Below, piece after piece: positions 17,304 to 25,278 of a DNA stretch of 64,000 nt. Location: the NCBI RefSeq assembly GCF_039524015.1, contig NZ_BAAAGF010000001.1, positions 868,001-932,000 of the forward strand, given 5' to 3'. Position numbers and translations under genes: made by a program. The DNA is from Gaetbulibacter_B jejuensis. Lineage in GTDB: Bacteria > Bacteroidota > Bacteroidia > Flavobacteriales > Flavobacteriaceae. The notes under the pieces are model-generated. The model was given only the letters and a program-made list of their open reading frames with translations. It did no database searches and had not been told where the DNA came from. Numbering within the stretch: position 1 is the stretch's first letter; each line of letters begins with the position of its first letter.

Positions 17304-18116
17304 CTAAAGCGATTGTATTAACCCTTTAAAAAGTGTAATCATATTTGGTTCAGCTATTGCAGCTGTAGCTATAATGTCATCAATGGCTACAGCTTCTAAA
17401 TTGTCAGGATCACATTCGTCAGTCAGTACAGAAATTGCTGCAACTTTAAGGTTGAGGTGATTAGCAACTATTACTTCTGGTACAGTACTCATACCTACTG
17501 CATCAGCACCAATAATTTTTAGCATTCTGTATTCAGCTCTTGTTTCTAACTGAGGGCCAACAACGCTTGCATAAACACCTTCGTGTAACGTAATGTTGTT
17601 GGTTTTAGCTATAGATTTAAAAGTATTGTTTATGGTTGCGTCATAAGGTGCACTCATATCAGCGAATCGTTCGCCCAAAAGCGACACGCCTTTAAAGGCT
17701 AGAGGAGAGCTACCTTGAAGATTAATATGATCGTCAATAAGCATTAATTCACCTTTTTTGAAATTGAGATTAATAGCACCAGAAGCATTAGAAACTAGTA
17801 AAGTGGTGATGCCTAACTTTTCCATAACACGAACTGGATAAGTTACGTCTTGTAACGTGTAGCCTTCGTACAAGTGAAAACGACCTTGCATAACAATAAC
17901 TTTTTTACCTTCAAGCTCGCCAAAAATTAATTTGCCTTTATGAAACTCAACTGTTGCTGTTGGAAAATTAGGAATGTGATTATAGCTTACTTCTTTAAGA
18001 ATAGTAATTTCATCTAAAAGCATACCTAAGCCAGTACCTAGTATAATTCCTATTTCAGGATTAATAAATCCTTTATCTTTTAAGTAGTCAACGGTCTCGT
18101 TTATATAGTTTATCAT
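17304..18116 (-). CDS. punA: Purine-nucleoside phosphorylase, trimeric type
   Basis: A 270-residue enzyme of the PNP/MTAP family, catalysing phosphorolysis of purine (deoxy)ribonucleosides to base and sugar 1-phosphate in salvage. Seen: GIILGTGLG (~23-31) for phosphate, QGRFHLYEGY (~78-87), SNASGAINLNF (~108-118), VVGPQLETRAEYRML (~185-199) and GMSTVPEVIVA (~208-218) lining the base site. Length is normal. It is encoded convergently to the RMD1-type gene, and the two stops are 2 nt apart. A TATTTTTG -7-like box lies at 18140-18147 on the minus strand. Confidence 0.92.
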   Translation of the reverse strand: MINYINETVDYLKDKGFINPEIGIILGTGLGMLLDEITILKEVSYNHIPNFPTATVEFHKGKLIFGELEGKKVIVMQGRFHLYEGYTLQDVTYPVRVMEKLGITTLLVSNASGAINLNFKKGELMLIDDHINLQGSSPLAFKGVSLLGERFADMSAPYDATINNTFKSIAKTNNITLHEGVYASVVGPQLETRAEYRMLKIIGADAVGMSTVPEVIVANHLNLKVAAISVLTDECDPDNLEAVAIDDIIATAAIAEPNMITLFKGLIQSL

Positions 18117-18308
18117 AATTGGTTTTTAAATCGTTAACACAAAAATAAGTGAAATGTATTTAAAAATTGTAAGGATTATTAATTGCGTTAGACCAAGATG
18201 CAAAACTTAATGATAATGAAATATCCATAACAATTAGGTTACTAATCAACCAAAATGGGATTAGGGTATTTTATTTCACCATTGTAAAACACATAAATAA
18301 AAAAACAA

Positions 18309-18911
18309 ATGAAAAACACACTTTTAGTTTTGTTAACTGTATTAACAACATTTAGCCTTAGTGCACAAGTACCAGAAAAAGCAGAAGACGTAAGTCCTTT
18401 ATTGGTAGGGGAAACAATCCCAAATGCTAACTTAATTGATAAGAATGGTGAAGAAATTGCTCTGAAAAAAATCATTAAAGAAAAACCAACTGTTTTGGTG
18501 TTTTATCGTGGAGGATGGTGTCCTTATTGTAACACACAATTAGCTTCTTTAGCTGAATCTGAATCAGAAATCTTAGAATTGGGTTACCAAATAGTAGCAG
18601 TAAGTCCTGATAACTACAAAAATTTAGCACCAACAGGAGAAACTAACAAAGTAGGTTATAGCCTTTATGCTGACCCTGAAGCAAAACTTATTCAAGCAAC
18701 AGGAATTGGTTTTAAAACTCCAGGAATGGCAGTGTCGTATATTGAAAAGAAAACAAAGATGGAAGCAACTGAGATTTTACCAGTTCCAACGGTTATGATC
18801 TTAAATACATCTGGTGATATTTTATTTGAATACATCAATCCTAATTATAAAACAAGATTAAGTAAGGAGTTGCTAGTAGCTTCTTTAAAAGCTTTAAAAG
18901 CTGATATGTAA
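18309..18911 (+). CDS. Secreted peroxiredoxin-like (AhpC/TSA) protein
   Basis: A 200-residue protein with a 20-residue signal peptide ending SLSAQ, so it is exported to the periplasm. The thioredoxin-fold core contains FYRGGWCPYCNTQLASLAES (~70-89) with a CPYC motif, QIVAVSPDN and VPTVMILNTSGDI. The motif and spacing fit the 'peroxiredoxin-like' subgroup of AhpC/TSA proteins rather than a typical 2-Cys peroxiredoxin. It probably reduces peroxides or protein thiols. It is a single-gene unit followed by a strong terminator. Confidence 0.83.
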   Translation: MKNTLLVLLTVLTTFSLSAQVPEKAEDVSPLLVGETIPNANLIDKNGEEIALKKIIKEKPTVLVFYRGGWCPYCNTQLASLAESESEILELGYQIVAVSPDNYKNLAPTGETNKVGYSLYADPEAKLIQATGIGFKTPGMAVSYIEKKTKMEATEILPVPTVMILNTSGDILFEYINPNYKTRLSKELLVASLKALKADM

Positions 18912-18936
18912 TTAGGTTTCATACCCTTTAAAACCG

Positions 18937-18968
18937 AAAAACCCTGACACTTGTGTCAGGGTTTTTTT
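18937..18968 (+). terminator. Rho-independent terminator
   Basis: AAAAACCCTGACAC (18937-18950) pairs with GTGTCAGGGTTTTT (18953-18966) and runs straight into Ts. This is a textbook intrinsic terminator 26 nt after the peroxiredoxin-like gene. Confidence 0.92.
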
Positions 18969-19145
18969 GTGGTGGAGCATAAGGGACAAAAGTCGAACTA
19001 TTTTGAAGGGGATCTCGCTCAAATAGGTCAGAATTATAATGAATAAAAGAATATTTTAAATTATCGAACTATATTATTAAATTCGTAGTATCTAGTTTAT
19101 ATATAATATGTAAAAAAAAAATTAAAATAAGCGTTAGCTGTTATT

Positions 19146-19267
19146 CTTATTTCGAAAACCGCCAGTTTTTAAAACCACAAGAGTAACAAATACTAATGCT
19201 CATGCTTATGGCGTGGGTTAGTACTTGTTTGTGGTAAGGTATCTGGCGGTACCTCGAAATAGATAAG
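19146..19267. other. 122-nt rod-like imperfect palindrome (structured RNA or DNA hairpin)
   Basis: Nested complementary blocks form one long stem: TATTTCGA 19148-19155 with TCGAAATA 19254-19261; ACCGCCAG 19158-19165 with CTGGCGGT 19243-19250; ACCACA 19174-19179 with TGTGGT 19230-19235; AACAA 19185-19189 with TTGTT 19225-19229; TACTAA 19191-19196 with TTAGTA 19218-19223; CATGC 19201-19205 with GCGTG 19211-19215 (one G-T). GTTAG occurs just outside both ends (19133 and 19268). A second small hairpin AAACCCC/GGGGTTT follows (19273-19315). It is GC-richer than its surroundings. The role is unknown: an integron-attC-like site, a REP-type element or a non-coding RNA. Confidence 0.75.
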
Positions 19268-19337
19268 GTTAGAAACCCCACGCTTATTTATTTTTTAATC
19301 TTCGCTTAGGGGTTTGGTGTTTTAAAATATTTTTATA

Positions 19338-19877
19338 ATGAACCTAATTAAAAAAAACTTAATAATTATGGTATTACTGTATACCACAGTAGTATTTTGT
19401 CAAAGAAAAAAAGACTTGATAAAAGAAATTCAGTCATATGAAAAAGGTATTGTGAGCAATGCTTCTTTTAATAATGATTATCAGGAAGTTTGGGACGCTA
19501 TTTATATAATAGCTACAGAAGAATACAATACAATAAGAAGAGAATCTGAATCTCGAGGTTATATTGAAGCATTACAAGAAAGTGACACCTTTAAAGAAGA
19601 AATGACTATTGAAATTAGGGGGAATGAATCTTCATATAGGGTGTCATTTCAAGTTAGGCAAGAAAAAAGATATAAAAATTTCGATGGAACTTATACAGAT
19701 TGGAAAACATATAACTCCTCTACACTTAAAAGGTATTATTTTAGATTACAGAAGAGACTTTATGTTCTTTTGAATGGATCCATAGAACTACCTTTAGAGC
19801 TCAGAGATAAAATTGATAAATATAACTCTGAGCAGTCAAATGAGCGTAAAAAGGTCTTAAAGGGTAGGGATTATTAA
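19338..19877 (+). CDS. Secreted protein of unknown function
   Basis: A 179-residue protein with an N-terminal signal peptide (about 20 residues, MVLLYTTVVFCQ) and a charged mature part rich in Lys, Glu and Tyr. Mature segments include YQEVWDAIYIIATEEYNTI, YRVSFQVRQEKRYKNF and LPLELRDKIDKYNSEQ. No family was recognised. It lies directly downstream of the long palindrome, so it might be a cassette-borne gene, and upstream of the convergent bacteriocin exporter gene. The adjacent AT-rich DNA and lack of recognisable partners suggest accessory DNA. Confidence 0.6.
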   Translation: MNLIKKNLIIMVLLYTTVVFCQRKKDLIKEIQSYEKGIVSNASFNNDYQEVWDAIYIIATEEYNTIRRESESRGYIEALQESDTFKEEMTIEIRGNESSYRVSFQVRQEKRYKNFDGTYTDWKTYNSSTLKRYYFRLQKRLYVLLNGSIELPLELRDKIDKYNSEQSNERKKVLKGRDY

Positions 19878-19947
19878 ATTTTAACATCATTGTAATAGTG
19901 TTTTTCTGTTTTGATAAATAGAAGTATAACGTAATTTAATTTCTATT

Positions 19948-22116
19948 TCACAGTTCTTTCCAAAATTCGCTATAAAAATTTTTGGTTTCCATTAATTGAT
20001 TATGATTTCCAAAGTCAGTTATAACTCCATTTTCCAACACATAAATTTGGTCAGCAATTTTTGGTAGAGAATGTAATCTGTGTGAAATAAATACAATAGT
20101 CAATTCAGATTTTAGTTTGTTTAATAAATCTAAAACAAACTGTTCCGTTTTTCTGTCCATTGCAGAGGTGAATTCATCTAATAATAAAACTTTTGGTTTT
20201 TTGTATAAAGCACGCATTAATGCAATCACTTGTTTTTGCCCACCTGAAAGATTAATACCTTCTTCTCCAAGAATGGTAGCATAACTTTGAGGTAAAGTAT
20301 TTATAAATGTTTCAAAACCGTAATCTTGACAGAATTTCACAATATTTTCGGGTGCATCCTCTTTTCCTAAAAGAATGTTGGCTACAATATTTCCTCCAAA
20401 AATGGTAACCTCTTGTGGTACAACACCTAAAATATTACGCCAACTTTCAGTTTCTAAATCTGGAAGATTAGTTTGATTATTGACCATTATAGACCCATTT
20501 TCAATAGGATAGAATTTTTGAAGTATTTGTCCTAAAGTACTTTTTCCGCTACCGCTTTCGCCAACTATGGCAATGCACTCATTTTTAGATATACTAATAT
20601 TTATGTCTTTTAATAATTGACTTCTACCAGCAAAACGGAAAGAAAGGTTTTTAATTTCAAGAGAACTAAAATCTGAAATTTCTGTTGTTCCTTTTTGCTC
20701 TTTATCCATTGATGCAAACTCATACATGCGGTCAAACGCTACTTTGGCTTCATTAATTGGAATCGTTATTAAAGCCAAACTTGCAACGGATGGCAATAAA
20801 CTTCCTGCAACACCTAAAACAGCCATTAGCTCTCCTAAAAGCATTGTTTCATTATAAACCTGTATTGATGTGTAAACCAATATGCCTATTAAAAACAATA
20901 CACTAAACACACCAGAAAAAATCGATAAACGTACATTTATTTTACCAAGGTTAAAAGCTTTTTCTTGAAAATTATCATAGATAAGGGAGTTAATTTTTTG
21001 AAAAATGTTTTGTCTGTTATTATTTTTTATAGTAGCAATACCTTGCATAGAGGTAATGTAATTGCTTTCGCTTAAAGCATAACCTTGCATAACCTCTTTT
21101 TGTGATTTAATAATCCGTTTATTAAAACTATAAATGAGCACAAAATAAAAGGGCAAACTTACAAAAGCTATTAAGCCTGTTTGCCAGGAATAATAAAATA
21201 AGAAGCCTAAAGAAACAACAGTTACTAAAGCGTTAATAACAACATTACCAACGATTGTTTTTATAACACGTTGCACACGTTGGGTGTCATTCAATCGAGC
21301 CACGAGTTCGCCAATTTTACGAGTATCGAAAAAAGGTTTGGGTAAATAAAGTAAAGACGAATAAAAACTATCGATTATACGGTTATTAAAGTCTTTGGTT
21401 TGACGTATTAAAAAATAATCTCGTAAAGCTGTAAGCAAAACTCTAACCAACAATAGAAAAGCAACTAATATAATTCCTGTTAAGAGCTTGGTAAAATCTT
21501 TTGAGGGTAAAATATCATCAATTAATTTTTGCGAAAATAACGCCATAGCCATGCCCAAAATAGCAATGCCTAAACCTAACAAAATACTAAAGCTAATAAG
21601 CCTGTAATCTTCTTTTAAGAGGCTCAAAAACCATTGCTTTTTATCTTTTGCTTTGGTTTCTGATTTTATAAAATTATTATTTGGTGTAAGGGTCAAACAT
21701 GTTTTAGACTGCCAAATGTTTTCTAACTCTTCTTTTGTGTAAGAAGTAATGCCTTTTGCAGGGTCGCCAATGATAAATTTGTTATTCTCATAGCCATAGC
21801 ACACCACATAATGCTGTAAACGTTCCTCAATAACTACGTGTAATATTAAAGGTTTTTTATGATCTATAACTGCTTGTATATCTGCTTCGTTACCTTGGGC
21901 AGTAAAACCTAATGTGTTGGCTGCTTGATATAAACCCAAAAGGGTTGTGCCTTGTTTTGTAGTGCCGCTTAATTCACGTAATTTTTCTATATGGTTTGAA
22001 CCACCATAGTATTGAATAAGTGATAATAAACATGCTACACCACAATCTGATTGGTCGTGCTGTTGTGTAAATGTTTGTTGTAAGAGTTTTTGGGAAATTT
22101 GATGTTTGCGTATCAT
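19948..22116 (-). CDS. Peptidase domain-containing ABC exporter (C39 leader peptidase/bacteriocin transporter)
   Basis: A 722-residue PCAT. Residues ~15-140 are a C39 cysteine protease: QSDCGVACL with catalytic Cys 25, HYVVCYGY (~His 102) and IGDPAKG (~Asp 118). It cleaves after the double glycine of precursor leaders. Residues ~165-440 are a six-helix ABC membrane domain. Residues ~480-722 are the ATPase, with GESGSGKST (Walker A), LSGGQKQ (signature), VLLLDEFTSAMD (Walker B) and ISHRL (switch His). All key residues are present, so it is probably functional. It is last in the operon starting with precursor genes at 24561 and very likely exports the peptides encoded throughout the island. Confidence 0.95.
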   Translation of the reverse strand: MIRKHQISQKLLQQTFTQQHDQSDCGVACLLSLIQYYGGSNHIEKLRELSGTTKQGTTLLGLYQAANTLGFTAQGNEADIQAVIDHKKPLILHVVIEERLQHYVVCYGYENNKFIIGDPAKGITSYTKEELENIWQSKTCLTLTPNNNFIKSETKAKDKKQWFLSLLKEDYRLISFSILLGLGIAILGMAMALFSQKLIDDILPSKDFTKLLTGIILVAFLLLVRVLLTALRDYFLIRQTKDFNNRIIDSFYSSLLYLPKPFFDTRKIGELVARLNDTQRVQRVIKTIVGNVVINALVTVVSLGFLFYYSWQTGLIAFVSLPFYFVLIYSFNKRIIKSQKEVMQGYALSESNYITSMQGIATIKNNNRQNIFQKINSLIYDNFQEKAFNLGKINVRLSIFSGVFSVLFLIGILVYTSIQVYNETMLLGELMAVLGVAGSLLPSVASLALITIPINEAKVAFDRMYEFASMDKEQKGTTEISDFSSLEIKNLSFRFAGRSQLLKDINISISKNECIAIVGESGSGKSTLGQILQKFYPIENGSIMVNNQTNLPDLETESWRNILGVVPQEVTIFGGNIVANILLGKEDAPENIVKFCQDYGFETFINTLPQSYATILGEEGINLSGGQKQVIALMRALYKKPKVLLLDEFTSAMDRKTEQFVLDLLNKLKSELTIVFISHRLHSLPKIADQIYVLENGVITDFGNHNQLMETKNFYSEFWKEL

Positions 22117-22152
22117 AAGTAATGACTTCTCGACTGCGCCCGAAGTAACATT

Positions 22153-22671
22153 TTATTTATTTAAAACTTTTAAAATGGCTTTGGTATTGAGTTGCCCTTT
22201 GTGTTTTTTTATAAGCTTTTGGTCAGTATCGTAAATTAAGATGTAAGGAATACTGTTAGCATCAAATCGACTAGAAAAAGTATTAAGGTTATCATGTATG
22301 AATGTAATTTTTTGTTGATTGTTTAAATTGTATTGTTCTGCAAATTGTTTTATTGTATCTACAGGTTCTATAGATACAAAAATGAATTGGACATCTTTAA
22401 AGCTTTCTAAATTATCGCTAATGCCTTGTGCTTCGTACTGGCAAAAATCGCACTCACTATTAAAGTAGATAAAAATGATATTTAGGTTTGGTTTTAGGTT
22501 TGCTTTGGTAAATGGCTGTTGGTCTAAAGTTAAAAACTCAAACTCTGGGATGGTTTGTAATTGTTTGGCTATTTCATTTTTTTCTTGTGTACCTATAGTG
22601 ACCTTATAGCCTAAAAAGGAAACAATACCCAAGACGCAAACAATTAATATAACCTTAATAGCTTTTTTCAT
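22153..22671 (-). CDS. Membrane-anchored thioredoxin-fold (TlpA-like) protein
   Basis: A 172-residue protein with one N-terminal signal anchor (residues ~5-23) and a periplasmic thioredoxin fold. FIYFNSECDFCQYEAQGI (~70-87) carries a CDFC redox pair, and SIPYILIYDTDQKLIKKHKG holds the cis-proline region and C-terminal strand. It likely makes, breaks or isomerises disulfides. This fits the island's peptides, whose intact mature parts each have two cysteines. It starts within the ATGA overlap of the upstream gene and precedes the exporter gene by 36 nt. Confidence 0.8.
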   Translation of the reverse strand: MKKAIKVILIVCVLGIVSFLGYKVTIGTQEKNEIAKQLQTIPEFEFLTLDQQPFTKANLKPNLNIIFIYFNSECDFCQYEAQGISDNLESFKDVQFIFVSIEPVDTIKQFAEQYNLNNQQKITFIHDNLNTFSSRFDANSIPYILIYDTDQKLIKKHKGQLNTKAILKVLNK

Positions 22672-23096
22672 TGCGTTAAATTTTGGGCTTTAATTCTTTC
22701 ATTAATAGCATCTATTACTTCATTTAGTTTTTGCATTGATTCTTTAGAAACCAAAGTAGTATGAATACTCATTCTTGCGGTTTTAGTCTTCAAGAAATAG
22801 ATTTCGGAGGTTTTAACAATGTTTTCTATGTTTTTTATCTCAAGACTATTATTGAAAAATGGGTTATCCCTTTTTTTAATAACACCATTAGAAATAGTAG
22901 TGTACCCATAGCGTTTATCACAATAAAAACTTATGAAATAAAGTACTCCCAATACCATATAGGTATATGAAAAAAAAGTTGTGTTTGAGGAAAGGATATA
23001 ACCAACACCCAATAAACTCCACAATATTCCCATAGCAAAATTTAACCTCAATCTTGAACGATTATATCTTATTTTTAAATCAAATTTCTTTCTCAT
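22668..23096 (-). CDS. Small membrane protein of the bacteriocin export operon
   Basis: A 142-residue protein with a basic N-terminus (FDLKIRYNRSRLRLN), two adjacent transmembrane helices at ~20-60 and a soluble C-terminal half (EIKNIENIVKTSEIYFL). Its topology resembles bacterial PH-like or YcxB-type small membrane proteins, but no family is certain. It overlaps both neighbours by ATGA, so it is translationally coupled with the thioredoxin-like gene. An accessory or immunity role is inferred only from context. Confidence 0.7.
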   Translation of the reverse strand: MRKKFDLKIRYNRSRLRLNFAMGILWSLLGVGYILSSNTTFFSYTYMVLGVLYFISFYCDKRYGYTTISNGVIKKRDNPFFNNSLEIKNIENIVKTSEIYFLKTKTARMSIHTTLVSKESMQKLNEVIDAINERIKAQNLTQ

Positions 23097-23284
23097 TTTT
23101 TTGAAACATTATGCTCATTAAATAAAGTGATGATTTTATCGATATCCTTTTGCGAGATACCATTAATGGACAATAGGAAGTACCCAAGGGCACTAATGGT
23201 ATCAGAATTAATAAACCGATTAATATAAAATGCTTCAAAACCTAACTCATATTTAAGGTAAAAAACATAACACCAACAACCCAA
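23093..23284 (-). CDS. Small operon ORF with uncertain start
   Basis: An open frame of 63 codons ending SINGISQKDIDKIITLFNE, with ATGA overlap to the next gene, which argues that it is translated. It has no ATG; the first possible start is TTG at 23284, inside the end of the six-helix membrane-protein gene. The visible protein from about LKYELGFEAFYINRF onward looks like a short, mainly helical soluble protein. It may have lost its original start or use a non-standard one. Unknown function; it lies within the precursor-exporter operon. Confidence 0.5.
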   Translation of the reverse strand: MGCWCYVFYLKYELGFEAFYINRFINSDTISALGYFLLSINGISQKDIDKIITLFNEHNVSKK

Positions 23285-23868
23285 ATTAAAAGACTAACAC
23301 CATAACTACTTGCAACAATAGACAATCCTTTGTCAGTTGTTTCCTTTAGCTCTTTTCCAAGAAGATAGGCTAATATAAACCAATAGGCGAATTCGAATAA
23401 ATTAAGAACTTGAAAAGGGTATATAAACCAAGGTTGTAAGCCCTCGTAACCTATAATATTAATGGCTGATAACGGGTAGAAATATTGCAGATCTTCTAAA
23501 GTATAGTTGGTTTGAAAAAAGTAAAACCAAGCGGTTTTAAATACGATGACTAATAAAAAGACAAACTCTGCTTTAACAACGATGTTAAAAAGCTTTTTGT
23601 ATTTGATTTCTTTACCAAAAAAGAAGCAGCCCGCATCTAAAATTGCTGCTATGATTGAAGTTTTAATCAACAATAAAATTGGAACTACTATATAACCGGT
23701 GTACTTCCATTTATCTTTAAATTCTATAACTTCTTGTAGTTGGTCATAAGTCAAACTTTCTGTCAAAGAGTTTAAAAATAAAATTTCTGTATTCAAAATT
23801 AATTCGGAAAAAAAACCTATCAACAGAGTCAATGCTATCAGAAACATTAAATAATATTTATTACTCAT
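23242..23868 (-). CDS. Polytopic membrane protein, full-length copy of an island-specific family
   Basis: A 208-residue protein with about five or six transmembrane helices and the motifs LLLIKTSIIAAIL, GCFFFGKEIKYKK, LQYFYPLSAINI, PWFIYPFQVLNLFE and SYGVSLLIWVVGVMF. It resembles Yip1-type membrane proteins in layout, but the assignment is tentative. It is the only full-length member in this window. N-terminal fragments cut at the same residue (just after IVVK) occur at 24723, 27618 and 28933, and other fragments at 36007 and 37063. An immunity or peptide-transport accessory role is plausible. Its start overlaps the preceding 57-residue gene by 8 nt. Confidence 0.75.
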   Translation of the reverse strand: MSNKYYLMFLIALTLLIGFFSELILNTEILFLNSLTESLTYDQLQEVIEFKDKWKYTGYIVVPILLLIKTSIIAAILDAGCFFFGKEIKYKKLFNIVVKAEFVFLLVIVFKTAWFYFFQTNYTLEDLQYFYPLSAINIIGYEGLQPWFIYPFQVLNLFEFAYWFILAYLLGKELKETTDKGLSIVASSYGVSLLIWVVGVMFFTLNMS

Positions 23869-24034
23869 TAACTATTGATTTTTCTTTATAAAAACCTATA
23901 AATATAAAAGCTAAAGCTAATATAATATAGCAAAAAGCTTTAACATAATTGTTTAATACTAATACATCTACAAAATCTAAAATTATAGAAATCAAGGCTA
24001 TAATCATAAATACTATTATTATTCTTTTAATCAT
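23861..24034 (-). CDS. 57-residue membrane protein, candidate immunity protein
   Basis: ATG at 24032-24034 to TAA at 23861-23863. The product begins MIKRIIIVFMIIALISIIL and has two hydrophobic helices separated by a short polar turn (DFVDVLVLNNYVK), ending KEKSIVNE. It lies between the precursor pair (24095-24561) and the six-helix membrane protein, overlapping the latter by 8 nt. Very small two-helix membrane proteins directly after bacteriocin genes are typical immunity candidates, which is inference from position and topology. Paralogue-like small proteins follow other precursors in the island. Confidence 0.65.
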   Translation of the reverse strand: MIKRIIIVFMIIALISIILDFVDVLVLNNYVKAFCYIILALAFIFIGFYKEKSIVNE

Positions 24035-24054
24035 AATATCTTACTTTTAATTAA

Positions 24055-24084
24055 AGCAGCTGCTTATTTGACAAAGCAGCTGCT
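24055..24084 (-). terminator. Hairpin directly after the precursor pair (attenuator candidate)
   Basis: AGCAGCTGCTT at 24055-24065 and AAGCAGCTGCT at 24074-24084 form an 11-bp stem with an 8-nt loop, 10 nt after the precursor stop on the minus strand. There is only a modest T-rich tail, so partial termination or 3'-end stabilisation is likely, favouring precursor over downstream mRNA. Confidence 0.65.
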
Positions 24085-24094
24085 ATTATTGAAA

Positions 24095-24322
24095 CTAGTT
24101 ATTTGCTATATAATTCGCAGCACAACCTACAGCAACTACAGCAGCAGCTCCAAGAACCCAACCAACGGGATTCCATAAATTAGATACTGCACCTGCGGTA
24201 ATCGCAGCTAGATTACCTCCAATAGCATAACCACCCCCAACAGTAGCTACACCTGCACAAAAACCACCTACAAAATCTCCTCCTTTAACATTTTCTAATT
24301 CGTTTAATTCTAATGTTTTCAT
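24095..24322 (-). CDS. Double-glycine leader bacteriocin-like precursor (P1)
   Basis: A 75-residue precursor with leader MKTLELNELENVKGG (15 residues), matching the class IIb/lactobin-cerein-type GG leaders processed by C39 exporters. The predicted mature peptide is 60 residues, Gly/Ala/Val-rich and hydrophobic, with GxxxG spacing and two cysteines, one seven residues in and one near the end. The structure fits a membrane-active peptide, perhaps closed by a disulfide. It follows P2 by 29 nt, so the two may act as a pair. Expression is likely from cassette A at 24562-24722. Confidence 0.85.
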   Translation of the reverse strand: MKTLELNELENVKGGDFVGGFCAGVATVGGGYAIGGNLAAITAGAVSNLWNPVGWVLGAAAVVAVGCAANYIANN

Positions 24323-24351
24323 AATATTTATTATTTAAAGTTTATACTCAA

Positions 24352-24561
24352 TTAATTCCAATTATTATCTTGACAATTATCAATCGCCACAAGACCTCCT
24401 CCCCACATCCATCCGATAGCTACAATGGCAAGACCTACTCCACCAGTTGCTCCTGCAATGACGCCTAACATTACTGCTGAACCAACAACAGCGCCTAATC
24501 CAGTGCCGCAATCTGTTCCACCATTTAATTTTTCCATTTGATTTAATTCTAATGTTTTCAT
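24352..24561 (-). CDS. Double-glycine leader bacteriocin-like precursor (P2)
   Basis: A 69-residue precursor with leader MKTLELNQMEKLNGG. The mature peptide (54 residues) starts TDCGTG, is rich in Gly, Ala and Val, has IGWMWGGG and ends CQDNNWN. Its two cysteines lie at mature position 3 and near the C-terminus, the same pattern as the other intact precursors. It is the first gene after regulatory cassette A and heads the operon running through P1, small membrane proteins, a thioredoxin-like protein and the C39 exporter. Confidence 0.85.
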   Translation of the reverse strand: MKTLELNQMEKLNGGTDCGTGLGAVVGSAVMLGVIAGATGGVGLAIVAIGWMWGGGLVAIDNCQDNNWN

Positions 24562-24722
24562 AAAAAATAGTTTTTAAATTAAAAAAATAAACCCAGAACA
24601 CTTCTGGGTGGGTAAATATAATTTAACATAAAGCAATTAAGATAATGAGATGTAATAAGTGGTTGATTTAGCGAATAAGTGGTAGGATTGATGTAATAAG
24701 TGGTTTTAAAAATAGAAAGTAT
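24562..24722 (-). promoter_or_regulatory. Cassette A: LytTR-type direct repeats, promoter and 5' UTR hairpin
   Basis: Three copies of ACCACTTATT (seen on the plus strand as AATAAGTGGT) occur at 24695-24704, 24674-24683 and 24654-24663, spaced 21 and 20 bp. Downstream come a TATATTTA-like box and a hairpin ACCCAGAACACTTCTGGGT (24591-24609, perfect 8-bp stem). A T-rich tract and the P2 start follow. Direct ~10-bp repeats at ~21-bp period are the known architecture of LytTR response-regulator sites. Regulation by the regulator at 34491 is inferred. Confidence 0.75.
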
Positions 24723-25032
24723 TTATAGTTTTATTATGATAGCGTGGGGGTTTTTTGTATTTTATTGCTTTACCAAAAAAGAAACAGCCAATATTTAATA
24801 TTGCAGCTATAATCGATACTTTTAATAACAAAATTAAAGGTAAAAGTAAATCTGACAACCATTCCCACTTATTTTGAAAATTTAAGATGTTTTCTACTTG
24901 TGAAAGAGTAAGCTCTTACATTAAGATTTCATAAATTAATTCATCTAAATTTATAACATACTTGGAAATATGTATAAAGCTTAAGGTGTATAAGCTTAAT
25001 ATTAAAAATATTAAATAGTTGTTTTTCAGAAT
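24723..25032 (-). pseudogene. Truncated, decayed copy of the six-helix membrane-protein gene
   Basis: On the minus strand this encodes ELTLSQVENILNFQNKWEW, then LLPLILLLKVSIIAAIL and GCFFFGKAIKYKK, clearly related to the N-terminal half of the 23242-23868 protein. It lacks an ATG (ATT at the expected place), has an in-frame TAA before ELTLS and a frameshift in a C-run near its end. It stops where cassette A begins. The 3' half is missing. Confidence 0.8.
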
Positions 25033-25040
25033 AATTAAAT

Positions 25041-25202
25041 TTAGTTCGAAATTTTACCAATTAAAATCATAGCATATAAAAGTGATAAGGTTAATAATAT
25101 TACCATTAGATTTTTGAATATGTTTTCATCGAAAGAAAAGTATAATAAAACTGTTATTAATACACCGACTATACCGGTAATTGTTTTTTGTTTATTTTTC
25201 AT
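25041..25202 (-). CDS. 53-residue two-helix membrane protein
   Basis: ATG at 25200-25202 to TAA at 25041-25043. The product starts MKNKQKTITGIVGVLITVLL and has two hydrophobic segments split by FSFDENIFKN. It lies between the divergent precursor-like gene (25279) and the decayed membrane-protein fragment, the same order (precursor, tiny membrane protein, large membrane protein) as at 24095-23242. It is a candidate immunity protein for the 25279 peptide. No family was recognised. Confidence 0.6.
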   Translation of the reverse strand: MKNKQKTITGIVGVLITVLLYFSFDENIFKNLMVILLTLSLLYAMILIGKISN

Positions 25203-25278
25203 TGTTTTGAGTTTTAAAGGGCTAATTATTTAATCAGTTCAATTTAAATTTAGTCAAAAGTGTTATAAGCCGTCCATC

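Noticed and set aside
18969..19030. tRNA fragment left by an integrated element (GTGGTGGAGCATAAGGGAC)
   Set aside because: It shares only TGTGGTGG with the DNA next to tRNA-Phe and cannot be folded as a tRNA end, so it is not evidence for an attachment site.
19133..19275. Canonical integron attC site
   Set aside because: The long palindrome and GTTAG on both sides are suggestive, but there is no RYYYAAC at the 5' end and no integrase or second site in the window. It is left as a structured element of unknown type.
24380..24601. 73-codon ORF overlapping P2 and starting in the cassette hairpin
   Set aside because: It is an out-of-frame shadow of P2; its Arg/Trp/Cys-rich product has no leader and its start lies in the hairpin.
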